A stretch of 64,000 nt of DNA from CAYPTB01 sp964413535. GTDB taxonomy: Bacteria; Planctomycetota; UBA1135; GCA-002686595. The notes beneath the pieces were generated by a model. The model made no database searches. It saw only the letters and a list, made by a program, of their open reading frames with translations, and was not told the DNA's origin. A program made the translations under genes and the position numbers. This document shows, in pieces, positions 52,712 through 61,073 of the stretch; positions within the stretch are counted from its first letter, which is position 1; every line of letters begins with the position of its first letter. The stretch covers positions 35,525 to 99,524 of the forward strand of contig CAYPTB010000066.1 of NCBI GenBank assembly GCA_964413535.1, in the 5' to 3' direction.

Positions 52712-53731
52712 GTGCTGCAGCGCCGTGCCCGGTCTGGGAGCACGAGCCGAACGGTTCGCCTCCTCTCGGCCTTCGTCGGGGCGCTCGTCGTCTTGGGTTG
52801 CGGCTTCCAAGCGTGCTCGCCCATCGACGAGGAATCCGCCGACGATCTCCTGGCTCGTTACCTGCGTGATTACGCGATCCCGGATCCGCCTCAGCCCGTG
52901 CTCGATGCGCTTCTGGACGCTCATGCTCCGAACGCCGTTCAGCGCGAGCGGGCGCTGCTAGCCGACTACGCGCGCGTTCGATCTCCAGTCACGGCGGGAA
53001 GACTGGGCGCGCTCTACTCGGAAACGGAAGCGAGCAACCACGCCATGGCCTGGCTGGCGAGCGCGACCTCGGCCGCGCCCGATCACGCCGAGCACTGGTA
53101 CTGGCTCGGTGTCAATCGGTACTTCTTGCGGGAACCCGCCGAAGCCAAGCTGCTCTTCGAACGGGCTCGCGAGCTCGGAGCTCGCAGCGCCGCGTTGGAG
53201 CGCTTCGCCGGCGAAGCGGAGCTTCAGTTGGGCCGCGCGGACCTGGCGGCATCCGCCTTCGAGAAGGCCTTGGAGCTCGACTCCGACGCCTGGCATGCCC
53301 GCTCGAACTTGGCCTTGATCCAAGAGGACCGCGGGGAGCTCGCCGCTGCGCGCCTCAACCTCGAGCACCTGATCCGATTGGACCCCGAACATCCGACGCC
53401 GCACTTCCGGTTGACTCGCATCCTGCGAACGTTGGGCGAGACGGAGCAAGCGGAAGCCTCCGAAAGGCGCCATCGGCGCGCTGCCATCCTCGACGACTTG
53501 GGGCTTCGCCACGAGGGCTGCACCGAGCTGCAGAGGCACCTGGCGGTCGGTTGGGCCCTCGCTTCACAAGGGCGATTCGAAGATGCCTTGGTCGAGTACG
53601 AGATGGCGGCCAACATGACTCCGTCCGGTACCGATGCCGATCGAGCTCGAGCAGGCATGGAATTCTGCCGCGAGGGCGCGAGTGCGCGCTCCGTGTCGTT
53701 CTCGGCCGCTCCTCGCGACGAGCGGCACTGA
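52712..53731 (+). CDS. TPR-repeat lipoprotein
   Basis: A 339-residue protein from GTG 52712; AGGGAGG lies immediately before but too close for normal spacing. The signal segment (LLSAFVGALVVLGC, lipobox VLGC) fits export. From about residue 110 the TPR repeats read YWLGVNRYFLREPAEAKLLF, then AELQLGRADLAASAFEKALE, SNLALIQEDRGELAAARLNL, LTRILRTLGETEQAEASER and WALASQGRFEDALVEYEMAA. TPR arrays bind other proteins; the partner is most likely the ASPIC/UnbV protein, whose start overlaps this stop by one base (TGATG). A transcript with both genes is expected. Confidence 0.75.
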   Translation: MLQRRARSGSTSRTVRLLSAFVGALVVLGCGFQACSPIDEESADDLLARYLRDYAIPDPPQPVLDALLDAHAPNAVQRERALLADYARVRSPVTAGRLGALYSETEASNHAMAWLASATSAAPDHAEHWYWLGVNRYFLREPAEAKLLFERARELGARSAALERFAGEAELQLGRADLAASAFEKALELDSDAWHARSNLALIQEDRGELAAARLNLEHLIRLDPEHPTPHFRLTRILRTLGETEQAEASERRHRRAAILDDLGLRHEGCTELQRHLAVGWALASQGRFEDALVEYEMAANMTPSGTDADRARAGMEFCREGASARSVSFSAAPRDERH

Positions 53732-55428
53732 TGGAAGCCCTCCGTGGGTGCTTCCCGTTGTGCCTGGTTCTTTGCGCTACGTGCGACGGCGGGGGCGAGG
53801 AGGGCGGGGCCTTGTTCGAAGACGGTGGTGAGCGCGGCATAGAGTTCCGGCATCGACCTGGCGGGGTGGGGAATCGCGAGCTCCCCGAGGCGATGGGTGG
53901 GGGAGTGGCGTTGATCGACTTCGATCGCGACGGAGATCTCGATCTCTACTTGTCCCAATCCGGCCTCGTGCGGGACCCGAGCGCGCCGCGCGAGAGCGAT
54001 GCGCGCAATGCGCTCTACGCCAACGATGGCTCGGGCTCCTTCCGTCTGGAGCCCGAGGCTGCCGGCGCCGCCGACCCGGGCTATGGCCAAGGGGTCGCGG
54101 TCGGAGACATCGACGGCGATGGGTGGGACGACGTGCTCTCGCTCAATTGGGGTCCCAACCGCCTGTATCGCAATCGAGCAGGCAAGTTCGAGGAAGTCGA
54201 GCTCTGCACGACGGACGGTTGGAGCGTGGGAGCGACGTTCTTCGACGCCGAAGGCGATGGGGATCTCGACCTCTACGTCGCGAACTACTTGGCGTGCGAA
54301 CCCGGCTCGCACGTCCGCTTGGGGCATCCCGGCGGATTCGATTCCTATCCTCACCCCGATCGCTACGACGGCGCACAAGACCAGTTCTTCGTCAATGTGG
54401 ACCGAGGTACGTTTCGAGACGGGACGCAGGCAGCGGGCTTCGAGCAGGTCTTGGGGAAGGGGCTGGGAGTCGTCGCTACCGACGTCGACTTGGATGGTTG
54501 GAGCGACCTCTACGTTGCGAACGACTCCACTCCGAACTTCTTCTTCCACAACCGAGGCGAGCTCCGGTTCGAAGAGGTCGGTCAACGACTGGGAGTAGCC
54601 TTCAACGAAGACGGCCGCAGCGAAGCCGGCATGGGCGTCGACACGGGCGACGTCGACGAGGACGGCGATCTGGACCTGTTCGTGACCAACCTCGATCAGG
54701 AGACCAACACGCTCTACCTCAATCCCTTCGAAGAGATGCGAGGCAAGCCGACGAAAGCTCTTGAGCTCTCCTTCCGCGACGCAACGCGCTTCAGCGGCAT
54801 GGCCCAAGCCAGTCGTCCCTTGGTGGGCTTCGGAGCGTTGCTCGCCGACATCGACGGCAACGGCCATCTCGATGTCTTCGTTGCGAACGGCCACATCATC
54901 GACAACATCGACAAGTTCACGGACATGGAGAGCTATCCACAGCCGAACCACGTGTTCCTGGGCAACGGGCAGGCGAGCTTCCGGTTGGCCGAGCCGGCGC
55001 TCGTCGGTCCTGCCCTCTTGGTCGAGGCGGTGTCGCGCGGATCCGCCTGCGGCGACCTCGACGGAGACGGCGATCTCGATTACGTGATCGGTTCGATCGG
55101 GGGCGAACCCCAGCTCTTGTTCGGAAGGCCTCGTTGGGTGGACTGGCTCTCGCTCACGCTCGCCGGTCCAGAGGGAAACCCACACGGTCTCGGTGCAAGC
55201 GTGCGCTTGCTCTTCGAGGGCGGGACGAGCTTCCTGCGCCGAATCGAAGCGGGGCGCTCCTATGCCAGCTCCAGCGCGCCGGTCCTGGTGACCGGCCTAC
55301 CCGACCGCGTCGTCGCGATCGAAGTCTTGTGGCCGGGAGGCGCCGCGGAACGCTGGGAAGCGCCCGAATTCTCCGAACACCGCGAATTGGCGTGGGGCAG
55401 CGGAACCCCCGTCGACTTCCTCGAGTAG
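53731..55428 (+). CDS. ASPIC/UnbV FG-GAP repeat lipoprotein
   Basis: A 565-residue protein whose ATG shares one base with the TPR stop. The signal peptide is short (CFPLCLVLCATC, lipobox LCATC). Repeats with calcium-type DxDxDG motifs are clear: DFDRDGDLDLYLSQSG, DIDGDGWDDVLSLNWG, DAEGDGDLDLYVANYL, DVDLDGWSDLYVANDS, DVDEDGDLDLFVTNLD, DIDGNGHLDVFVANGH and DLDGDGDLDYVIGSIG. The C-terminus is the ASPIC/UnbV domain (SLTLAGPEGNPHGLGASVRL, SFLRRIEAGRSYASSSAP). It should be exported with the TPR lipoprotein. The role is unknown; such pairs are frequent in planctomycetes. Confidence 0.8.
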   Translation: MEALRGCFPLCLVLCATCDGGGEEGGALFEDGGERGIEFRHRPGGVGNRELPEAMGGGVALIDFDRDGDLDLYLSQSGLVRDPSAPRESDARNALYANDGSGSFRLEPEAAGAADPGYGQGVAVGDIDGDGWDDVLSLNWGPNRLYRNRAGKFEEVELCTTDGWSVGATFFDAEGDGDLDLYVANYLACEPGSHVRLGHPGGFDSYPHPDRYDGAQDQFFVNVDRGTFRDGTQAAGFEQVLGKGLGVVATDVDLDGWSDLYVANDSTPNFFFHNRGELRFEEVGQRLGVAFNEDGRSEAGMGVDTGDVDEDGDLDLFVTNLDQETNTLYLNPFEEMRGKPTKALELSFRDATRFSGMAQASRPLVGFGALLADIDGNGHLDVFVANGHIIDNIDKFTDMESYPQPNHVFLGNGQASFRLAEPALVGPALLVEAVSRGSACGDLDGDGDLDYVIGSIGGEPQLLFGRPRWVDWLSLTLAGPEGNPHGLGASVRLLFEGGTSFLRRIEAGRSYASSSAPVLVTGLPDRVVAIEVLWPGGAAERWEAPEFSEHRELAWGSGTPVDFLE

Positions 55429-55470
55429 GGAGCGGCACTCGTTCAATCCCACACGGGCCGATGCACGAAC

Positions 55471-58113
55471 TCAGGGCGCCAGGACGAGGACCGTCTCGCC
55501 CGGTGCCGTCATGGTGCGGTACGCGTAGGCGCGGCCGTCCGCGCGGCGCACCTCGAGGAGCAGCAGACCGGCCTGCACGCCGGAGAACTCGGCCTCGCCG
55601 TCCGCGAGGACGACCGGCATCGGGAAGGGGATCGGGTCGGAGGCGAAGCGAGCGGTGGTCGGGATCTTCTGGAACTCGTTCCAGGCCTCCGACATCGGAT
55701 CGGCGATCACGACCTGGCCGGCGACCGGAGCTCCGTTCCCGTCGACGACGCGCACCCAAACGGCGCCGACCTCCGACTCGCCGAAGCTCGCGAGGGCTGC
55801 CGTGCCTCCCGCCGGGACCGTGACCTCCGTTCCGCCGTAGATCGGCTCACCCGCGACCAGGTGGTGCATCACGTGGTACGTGCCGGCGGGGATCGGACGG
55901 AGCTCGAAGCGGTCGTCCGCTTCGCGCTCGGGCATCGCGACCACCAGGCTCCAACCCGGCCCGGTCGGGCCCTCGCCGTCGAGGAACAGCCGCGGACCCG
56001 CGATGCCGTGGAACCCTCCGTTGCCGTGGTAGCGATCGAGGAGTCCCGTCGAACGAGCCGTTGCCGGCGGCACCTCGAGCTCGAGGATCTCTCGGGGCTC
56101 GAGCTCCACACGGCGGATCATCCAGTAGTCGAGGGAGACCGGCGCGCCGCACGAGAGCACGTACGCTCCGCGCCCGGGCACACGCAACTCGATGCGCCGC
56201 TCGGACGACTCGACGAGGGACGCGAAGACCTCGTTGCCGGGCGAGGCCCCGCTCGTGGTCGACACCCAAGCGCCCGAACCCCCGGTGGGCGGGATCGCGC
56301 GCGTCGCGTTCGCCCACCACTTGCCCGCGTCGGGGGGGCGCATCTCCTCGGGTTCGACCAGCCGTGGAAGCGGCGGGAAGGTGAGGACGACTCGTGGAAG
56401 CTCGTCGATGGAGACGTCGAGCTCGAGCGGGGCGCCGTCGATCCGGAACGCGCGACCGCGCCGCAACCCACCGTCTTCGACGACCAGTGCGTCGTACTCG
56501 CCGGAGGGAAGACGCACCGGACCCGAGGCCGGACGAAGACGCAGTAACACCATGCTCTCGCCGGCGCGTGCGATGCACAGCTCCTCGCGCGCGTCGAGGC
56601 CCTTCACGCGGAGCTCGCCCGACAGGGGCTCGAGCTTCACTTTCGTCGTGCCGGCGGCGAATCGCAGGTCGCGGGCCGCGAAGCCCCGCGCGCTCACGTG
56701 AACGGTGTAGTTGACGTCCGCCGCTCCGGCGAGCGCCACGACGCCGTCCGCTCCGGTGCGGGCTCGCGCGAGCGAAGTGACTCCCGGCGCGTCGAACCAC
56801 ACGTCCGCGCCCTCGACCGGACCGCTCGGGGAGCCGACCTCGAGGCGATGGGGCTCGAAGCTCGTGAAGTCGAAGCGGAGCTCCTTCGAGCGCGGCCCGA
56901 AGAACGCGAGCGCGGGGAGCCTGTCGGGGCCACGCGCCTTGAGGGGCACCCTCGCCTGCTCGGAGTTGCCGAGGACCTTGCCCAAGAGCGCCTCGGGGAT
57001 CGGGTGCCATGCGCGCCCGTTCCACCACTCGAAGACGACCTCGTCGCGATCCACTCCGCCGTCCAGGATCGGCTCGTGGAACGCGCTCGGCTCGAGCACG
57101 ACGTCCATCCAGGGTGTCGTCGGCACGACACGGGCGGTGTCCCGCTGATCGTTCGGGACGGCGCTCTCCTGGGTGTAGAAGACCGCGATCGCACCGGGTG
57201 TCTCGATCCCCATGCGCGGCGCGGGAGACTCGAGCTCGAACCAGCCCTCCGCGTCCGCCTCGACCGCCGTCGATCGACCGAGGCCGCCGAAGCAGGTGAC
57301 GAGCGCGTGGGGGATCGGCGTGCCGTCCGAGAGCGACACCCGCCCGCGCGTGACGCGCGGTCGCGGAGTTTCGTACACGGTGCCGAGGTCGATCACCTCG
57401 CAGCGACCGATCAGGCTGTATTGCCCCTTCTCGACGGTCGCCGTGGAGCAGGTCACGAGCACGCGCCGCCCGAGTTCGCCGCGGGTCAGCTCGAGCGCAC
57501 CGGAATACGTGGTCCACGGTCTCCCGGGCAAGTGCACCTGGAGCTCGGCCGATTCGATCTCGAAGTGCTCCAGCACGAAACCGCCGTCGTCGTCGACCGT
57601 CGTGCTGGCGGTGGACTGAAGGTAGACACCGGGAGGGTTCTCGAGCGGACGCAGGGAGACCTTCGCGGTCTCGTACTCGACCAGCACGCCGTCCGCATCC
57701 CGAATCTCGACCGTTCCGGAAAGACGCGTGTTCACGCCGACCGCGAGGTCTCCGAGATCGGTCAGCCGGTGCGAGATCGCCGTCGCGTAGTAGTCCGCCG
57801 GCCGCAGGTGGTCGGGCGGCAGGATGCTGCACAACAATCCGTATGGACTGTCGACGCCGTCGATGTGGAAGCGACCGTCCGCGTCGGTCCGGTCCTCGGC
57901 GAGCACGAAGGACGGTCCGATGTCAGGCAGGAGGGCGACCCTTGCGTTCGGCACCGGTCTGCCCTCGGGGTCGACGACGCGCCCCGCGAGCGATGCGTCG
58001 TGCAGGCCCTTTTCCGGAGGGTTCGCCTGGACGCCGGTGAAGCTGCGGACGGGCTGGAGAGGTTCCTGCGCAACTCCGAGGACGCCGAGGGCGAGGGCAA
58101 GAAGGGTTCGCAT
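55471..58113 (-). CDS. large secreted carboxypeptidase regulatory-like repeat protein
   Basis: An 880-residue protein with a short signal peptide (MRTLLALALGVLGVAQ). It is built from beta-sandwich units of the carboxypeptidase regulatory-like type: SLAGRVVDPEGRPVPNARVA, DADGRFHIDGV, SGTVEIRDADGVLVEYETA, TRGRVSLSDGTPIPHALVT and WVRVVDGNGAPVAGQVVIAD. There is no protease or hydrolase domain. It should be a surface adhesin or matrix protein. It resembles the export part of the two sigma fusions but has no sigma domain. Its first 30 codons and 5' region recur at 60352-60470. Confidence 0.8.
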   Translation of the reverse strand: MRTLLALALGVLGVAQEPLQPVRSFTGVQANPPEKGLHDASLAGRVVDPEGRPVPNARVALLPDIGPSFVLAEDRTDADGRFHIDGVDSPYGLLCSILPPDHLRPADYYATAISHRLTDLGDLAVGVNTRLSGTVEIRDADGVLVEYETAKVSLRPLENPPGVYLQSTASTTVDDDGGFVLEHFEIESAELQVHLPGRPWTTYSGALELTRGELGRRVLVTCSTATVEKGQYSLIGRCEVIDLGTVYETPRPRVTRGRVSLSDGTPIPHALVTCFGGLGRSTAVEADAEGWFELESPAPRMGIETPGAIAVFYTQESAVPNDQRDTARVVPTTPWMDVVLEPSAFHEPILDGGVDRDEVVFEWWNGRAWHPIPEALLGKVLGNSEQARVPLKARGPDRLPALAFFGPRSKELRFDFTSFEPHRLEVGSPSGPVEGADVWFDAPGVTSLARARTGADGVVALAGAADVNYTVHVSARGFAARDLRFAAGTTKVKLEPLSGELRVKGLDAREELCIARAGESMVLLRLRPASGPVRLPSGEYDALVVEDGGLRRGRAFRIDGAPLELDVSIDELPRVVLTFPPLPRLVEPEEMRPPDAGKWWANATRAIPPTGGSGAWVSTTSGASPGNEVFASLVESSERRIELRVPGRGAYVLSCGAPVSLDYWMIRRVELEPREILELEVPPATARSTGLLDRYHGNGGFHGIAGPRLFLDGEGPTGPGWSLVVAMPEREADDRFELRPIPAGTYHVMHHLVAGEPIYGGTEVTVPAGGTAALASFGESEVGAVWVRVVDGNGAPVAGQVVIADPMSEAWNEFQKIPTTARFASDPIPFPMPVVLADGEAEFSGVQAGLLLLEVRRADGRAYAYRTMTAPGETVLVLAP

Positions 58114-58143
58114 GAGCTCCTGCTCCAGTAGAGGGATCGCTTC
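58030..58143 (-). repeat. direct repeat copy 1 (5' end of the large beta protein gene)
   Basis: It covers the first codons and the ribosome-binding region of the 880-residue gene. The copy at 60352-60470 matches it in segments such as TCCTGCGCAACTCCGAGG versus TCCTCCGCAACTCCGAGG, and GGTTCGCATGAGCTCCTGCT in both. The two copies flank the radical SAM/partner pair in the same orientation. Confidence 0.75.
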
Positions 58144-58369
58144 GTAGTAGTCGGCCGGCGTCGTTCAGGGACGTCGGACCGTCGTGTTTCCTCCGTGCGG
58201 GGAACGAGAACGGCCAGGACCGAGTCAAGTCAGCTCATGAGCTCGTGAGCGAGCCGCGCCGGATCATCCCCGGAGCGCTCACCTCGCTTGGTTTCATCCA
58301 CCAGGCCGGAAACCGGAGTCGAGGCCCTGGCTAGAGCCGTGTGCCACGCAGCAGCTCGTCCGGTCGTCG

Positions 58370-59563
58370 ATGGAGGCACGACGCATGTTCGCAACCGAGC
58401 CCCTCAGCGTCACGTTCCACCTCACGCACGCCTGCAATTTGCGGTGCTCGTACTGCTTCACGGGGGAGAAGTTGCGGCGCTCGATGGCGCGGGCGACCGG
58501 TGAGCGCGCGGTGGACTTCGCCCTGGAGGAGGCGCGGCGAACGGATCGGAGCCGCCTGAACGTGGTGTTCTTCGGCGGAGAACCGCTGATCGAGCTCCAT
58601 CTCCTGTGCTCGCTCGTCGACCGGATGGACGCTGCCAAGGGCGACCTCTGCGTGTCGTACTCGCTCAGCACGAACGGGGTCCTGCTCGACCGGCGCGCGA
58701 TGGAAGAGCTCGCGCAGAGGCGAGTGTTCGTGTCGCTCAGCGTCGACGGAGCGCCGGAGGTCCAGGACGAGCAACGTCCGAATGCCGCCGGTGGCGGCAG
58801 CGCGGACGCGGTCTCTCGCGCGATCGACCTGTTGCTGGCCGAGAACCCGTTCGCGAACGCGACTTGCGTCGTGACCCCCGCGTCTGCGCGGCGCCTGGAC
58901 GAGTCCGTGCGCTGGCTCGTCGGCCGCGGGTTCCGCTACGTCACGACCACCCTCGACTACGGCGCGGACTGGCGCGCTCGCGAGCTCTGGGCACTCGAGC
59001 GCGCCTATCGCCGACTGTCGCGCTGGTACGACGCGCGCACGCGTGCCGGCGAGAAGCTCTACCTGTCCGTCTTCGACGAGCGCATCCGAACCTGGACCGC
59101 CGGGCCAGCGGAAGCGGGCGAGCGCTGCGGTATCGGAACACGACAGTTCTCGATCGCGCCGTCCGGGCGTCTCTATCCCTGCGTCCAGTTCGTCCACGAG
59201 GACGCGGACGACACGTACGGGATCGGCGACGTCTGGAGCGGCTTCGACGAGGCGCGGCGCGCGTCGCTGTCGTCCACTTCGCGGCGCGAGCACGCCGAGT
59301 GCGCCGGCTGCGAGCTCCTCGAGCGTTGCTCGAGCTGGTGCGCCTGCGCTAACTTCCGCTCGACGGGACGGCTGGACGCCGTGAGCCCCGTGCTGTGCGA
59401 GCACGAGCGCCGGGTGATGCCGATCGCCGACCGCCTCGCGAACCGCATGTGGCGCCGCAGGGATCCGCTCTTCGTCCACAAGTTCTACAACCCCGCGTTC
59501 CCGGTGCTGGCCTACGCCGAAGAAGCCGTGCAACGAGCCATGCAACGGACGGTGGAGCGATGA
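58370..59563 (+). CDS. radical SAM/SPASM enzyme with coupled lipoprotein-like partner
   Basis: A 397-residue enzyme. The cluster motif is ACNLRCSYCFTGEK (Cys at about 22, 26 and 29), followed by FFGGEPLIELHLL, the GGEP motif, and SYSLSTNGVLLDRRAM. Substrate-binding and SPASM cysteines near the end: CGIGTRQFSIAPSGRLYPC, CAGCELLERCSSWCAC and VSPVLCEHE. This matches peptide/protein-modifying SPASM enzymes, including anaerobic sulfatase-maturating enzymes. The sulfatase-fold proteins of this window have Thr at the target site, so another target is more likely. The stop overlaps the ATG of the next gene (ATGA), so the partner at 59560 is the best substrate candidate. Confidence 0.85.
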   Translation: MEARRMFATEPLSVTFHLTHACNLRCSYCFTGEKLRRSMARATGERAVDFALEEARRTDRSRLNVVFFGGEPLIELHLLCSLVDRMDAAKGDLCVSYSLSTNGVLLDRRAMEELAQRRVFVSLSVDGAPEVQDEQRPNAAGGGSADAVSRAIDLLLAENPFANATCVVTPASARRLDESVRWLVGRGFRYVTTTLDYGADWRARELWALERAYRRLSRWYDARTRAGEKLYLSVFDERIRTWTAGPAEAGERCGIGTRQFSIAPSGRLYPCVQFVHEDADDTYGIGDVWSGFDEARRASLSSTSRREHAECAGCELLERCSSWCACANFRSTGRLDAVSPVLCEHERRVMPIADRLANRMWRRRDPLFVHKFYNPAFPVLAYAEEAVQRAMQRTVER

Positions 59564-60318
59564 GCCGCCCGCGAGTGCGTGCCGTCCGCCGCTACCGGAC
59601 GCCGAAGTACCCGTCGCACACCGCTCCGGATCCGACACGTGAGCCCTATCCGATTCCCTACCCGCTGGCTCCGCGCGTCGCGTCGGCGCTCCTCGTGGCG
59701 GGAGTCGCCGCGGGGTGCGGCTCGCGACCGGCGCGTCCGGCGCCCGCATCCAACCCCTTCACGTCCAGTCGCGCGGGGCTGCCGCATCACGCCTCCATGT
59801 TCGGCACCGGCGAGCCGTCGCGCCTCGACTCCGAGCGCGCGCGCAAGTTGATCTACTCCGTCTTCGCGGACGAGGGCTTCGCCCTGGAGCGCGAGGTACG
59901 CCTGCGCGAGTCGGGTCTGGACATCGTCGCGGACGGCTACGACCCCGCGCGCCGCGTCGGGTTCGTGTACGCCGATTGGGAACGGCTCGACTCGGACGCA
60001 TTCGTGACCTGGTCGGACGCTGGGGCGGTCCCCGAGAAGGTCTCGCTGGCCGACGCCGCGGCGCTCGATCGCGAGGCCGCCGACGGCCGGAAGTTCGTCG
60101 CCCTCATCTCTTCCTTCGACGCGCGCTTCGAGTTCCACGAGGTCTACCCCCTCGGTCCGCTGGCGCGTGCGCTCGACAAGCTCGGGCTCCTGACCAACGG
60201 TATGCGATCGTGGGCCTACGAGCAGGCGCAGGAACGAGTCATCTCCGACGTGCTCCGCGAACTGGAGGACCAGGTTCGCGACTACATCGCCTGGGCCCGC
60301 GCCAACGGAGCGATCTGA
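59560..60318 (+). CDS. lipoprotein-like partner of the radical SAM enzyme
   Basis: A 252-residue protein translationally coupled to the radical SAM gene. The start is unusual: about 40 residues rich in Arg, Pro and Tyr (RYRTPKYPSHTAPDPTREPY, PIPYPLAPRV) precede a hydrophobic span, ASALLVAGVAAGCGS, with a possible lipobox AAGC. The long N-terminal stretch would be an odd signal n-region and may instead be a modified segment. The rest is soluble: ARKLIYSVFADEGFALEREV and GLDIVADGYDPARRVGFVYA resemble a strand-turn-strand with D...D...Y pattern, then AAADGRKFVALISSFDARFE and a final helix. I know no name for the family. The close coupling points to a modification or maturation pair. Confidence 0.7.
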   Translation: MSRPRVRAVRRYRTPKYPSHTAPDPTREPYPIPYPLAPRVASALLVAGVAAGCGSRPARPAPASNPFTSSRAGLPHHASMFGTGEPSRLDSERARKLIYSVFADEGFALEREVRLRESGLDIVADGYDPARRVGFVYADWERLDSDAFVTWSDAGAVPEKVSLADAAALDREAADGRKFVALISSFDARFEFHEVYPLGPLARALDKLGLLTNGMRSWAYEQAQERVISDVLRELEDQVRDYIAWARANGAI

Positions 60319-60351
60319 GGACGCGCTCCCGGGGTCGACGTCCCGCGAGCG

Positions 60352-60438
60352 TCCGTGAAGCTGCGCCCGCGCTGGAGCGGTTCCTCCGCAACTCCGAGGC
60401 TCGCAACGCCGAGCGGAAGGGCAAGCAGGGTTCGCATG
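60352..60438 (-). pseudogene. 5' remnant of the large beta-repeat protein gene
   Basis: The frame gives MRTLLALPLGVASLGVAEEP, then LQRGRSFTDA, matching the first 30 residues of the 880-residue protein (MRTLLALALGVLGVAQEPLQ). After that the sequence is unrelated and the gene body is missing. The matching bases continue upstream of the ATG to about 60470, so the ribosome binding region was also copied. This is the second direct repeat flanking the radical SAM pair. Confidence 0.65.
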
Positions 60439-60470
60439 AGCTCCTGCTGCACCAGGGGATCGCTGGGTGG
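60352..60470 (-). repeat. direct repeat copy 2
   Basis: Same orientation as copy 1 at 58030-58143, about 2.3 kb away. The repeats bracket the radical SAM/partner genes, as expected if these genes were gained between duplicated ends, or if a paralog was deleted leaving its 5' end. Confidence 0.75.
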
Positions 60471-60512
60471 TGGTTGCGCCAAGCGCCATTCCATGACATC
60501 GGACCCTCGTAC

Positions 60513-61073
60513 CTAGCGGCGGTGTGCGCCCAGCGCCCTGAGCGCGATCGCCACGAGCGCAAGCGCGCCGGCGGCGAGGCCCACGGCGAGCGGACTCCAT
60601 TCGAGACCGAGGGAACCGCGCAGCGCGATGAAGGCCGCAGGCACGACGAGGCACAGCGCGAGCAGCCCTAGGTAGAACGGTGTGCCCCAGCGAGGCGGCG
60701 CGGCGAACGCGCTTTCCGGATCGAGCGCGGCGAGCCGCGCGAGCTCCGCAGCACTGCCTCCGTACTTGAGCTCGAGGATGACGCGGTACTGTGCAGCCTC
60801 GATCTTGTGCGCCAGCACGTGATGCAGTCCGAGCACGATGCTCACGAGCAGGAGCGTGCCACAGAGGGCAACCACGCCGGCGTCGCCCACTTGGAGTCCG
60901 AGCACGATCCCTCCGAGGTACAGGGGACACGTCGGGACGAGCACCCAGCGCAGGAAGCGTTGGCGCGCCTCGGCCTGTGTGCGCCACGTGGCACGCGCCT
61001 GCTCGAAGTACGCGCGCTGTGCCTCGAAGGCGTCATTCGCATCGCGGTTCAATTCGTCGTGGGGGTCGTTCAT
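60513..61073 (-). CDS. membrane partner of an ECF sigma factor
   Basis: A 186-residue protein whose ATG overlaps the sigma stop (ATGA). Residues 1-45 are cytoplasmic, charged and helical. Four membrane spans follow in pairs: LVPTCPLYLGGIVLGLQVG, GVVALCGTLLLVSIVLGLH, PFYLGLLALCLVVPAAFIA and LAVGLAAGALALVAIALRA. A short helical loop (YRVILELKYGGSAAELARLA) lies between the pairs. By position it should be the sigma factor's membrane regulator, though no zinc-type anti-sigma motif is visible. It ends near the repeat remnant. Confidence 0.75.
   Translation of the reverse strand: MNDPHDELNRDANDAFEAQRAYFEQARATWRTQAEARQRFLRWVLVPTCPLYLGGIVLGLQVGDAGVVALCGTLLLVSIVLGLHHVLAHKIEAAQYRVILELKYGGSAAELARLAALDPESAFAAPPRWGTPFYLGLLALCLVVPAAFIALRGSLGLEWSPLAVGLAAGALALVAIALRALGAHRR

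Noticed and set aside
58370..59563. Radical SAM enzyme as an anaerobic sulfatase-maturating enzyme
   Set aside because: The motifs would allow it, but both sulfatase-fold proteins here have Thr, not Cys or Ser, at the modification site, and the gene is coupled to a different partner.
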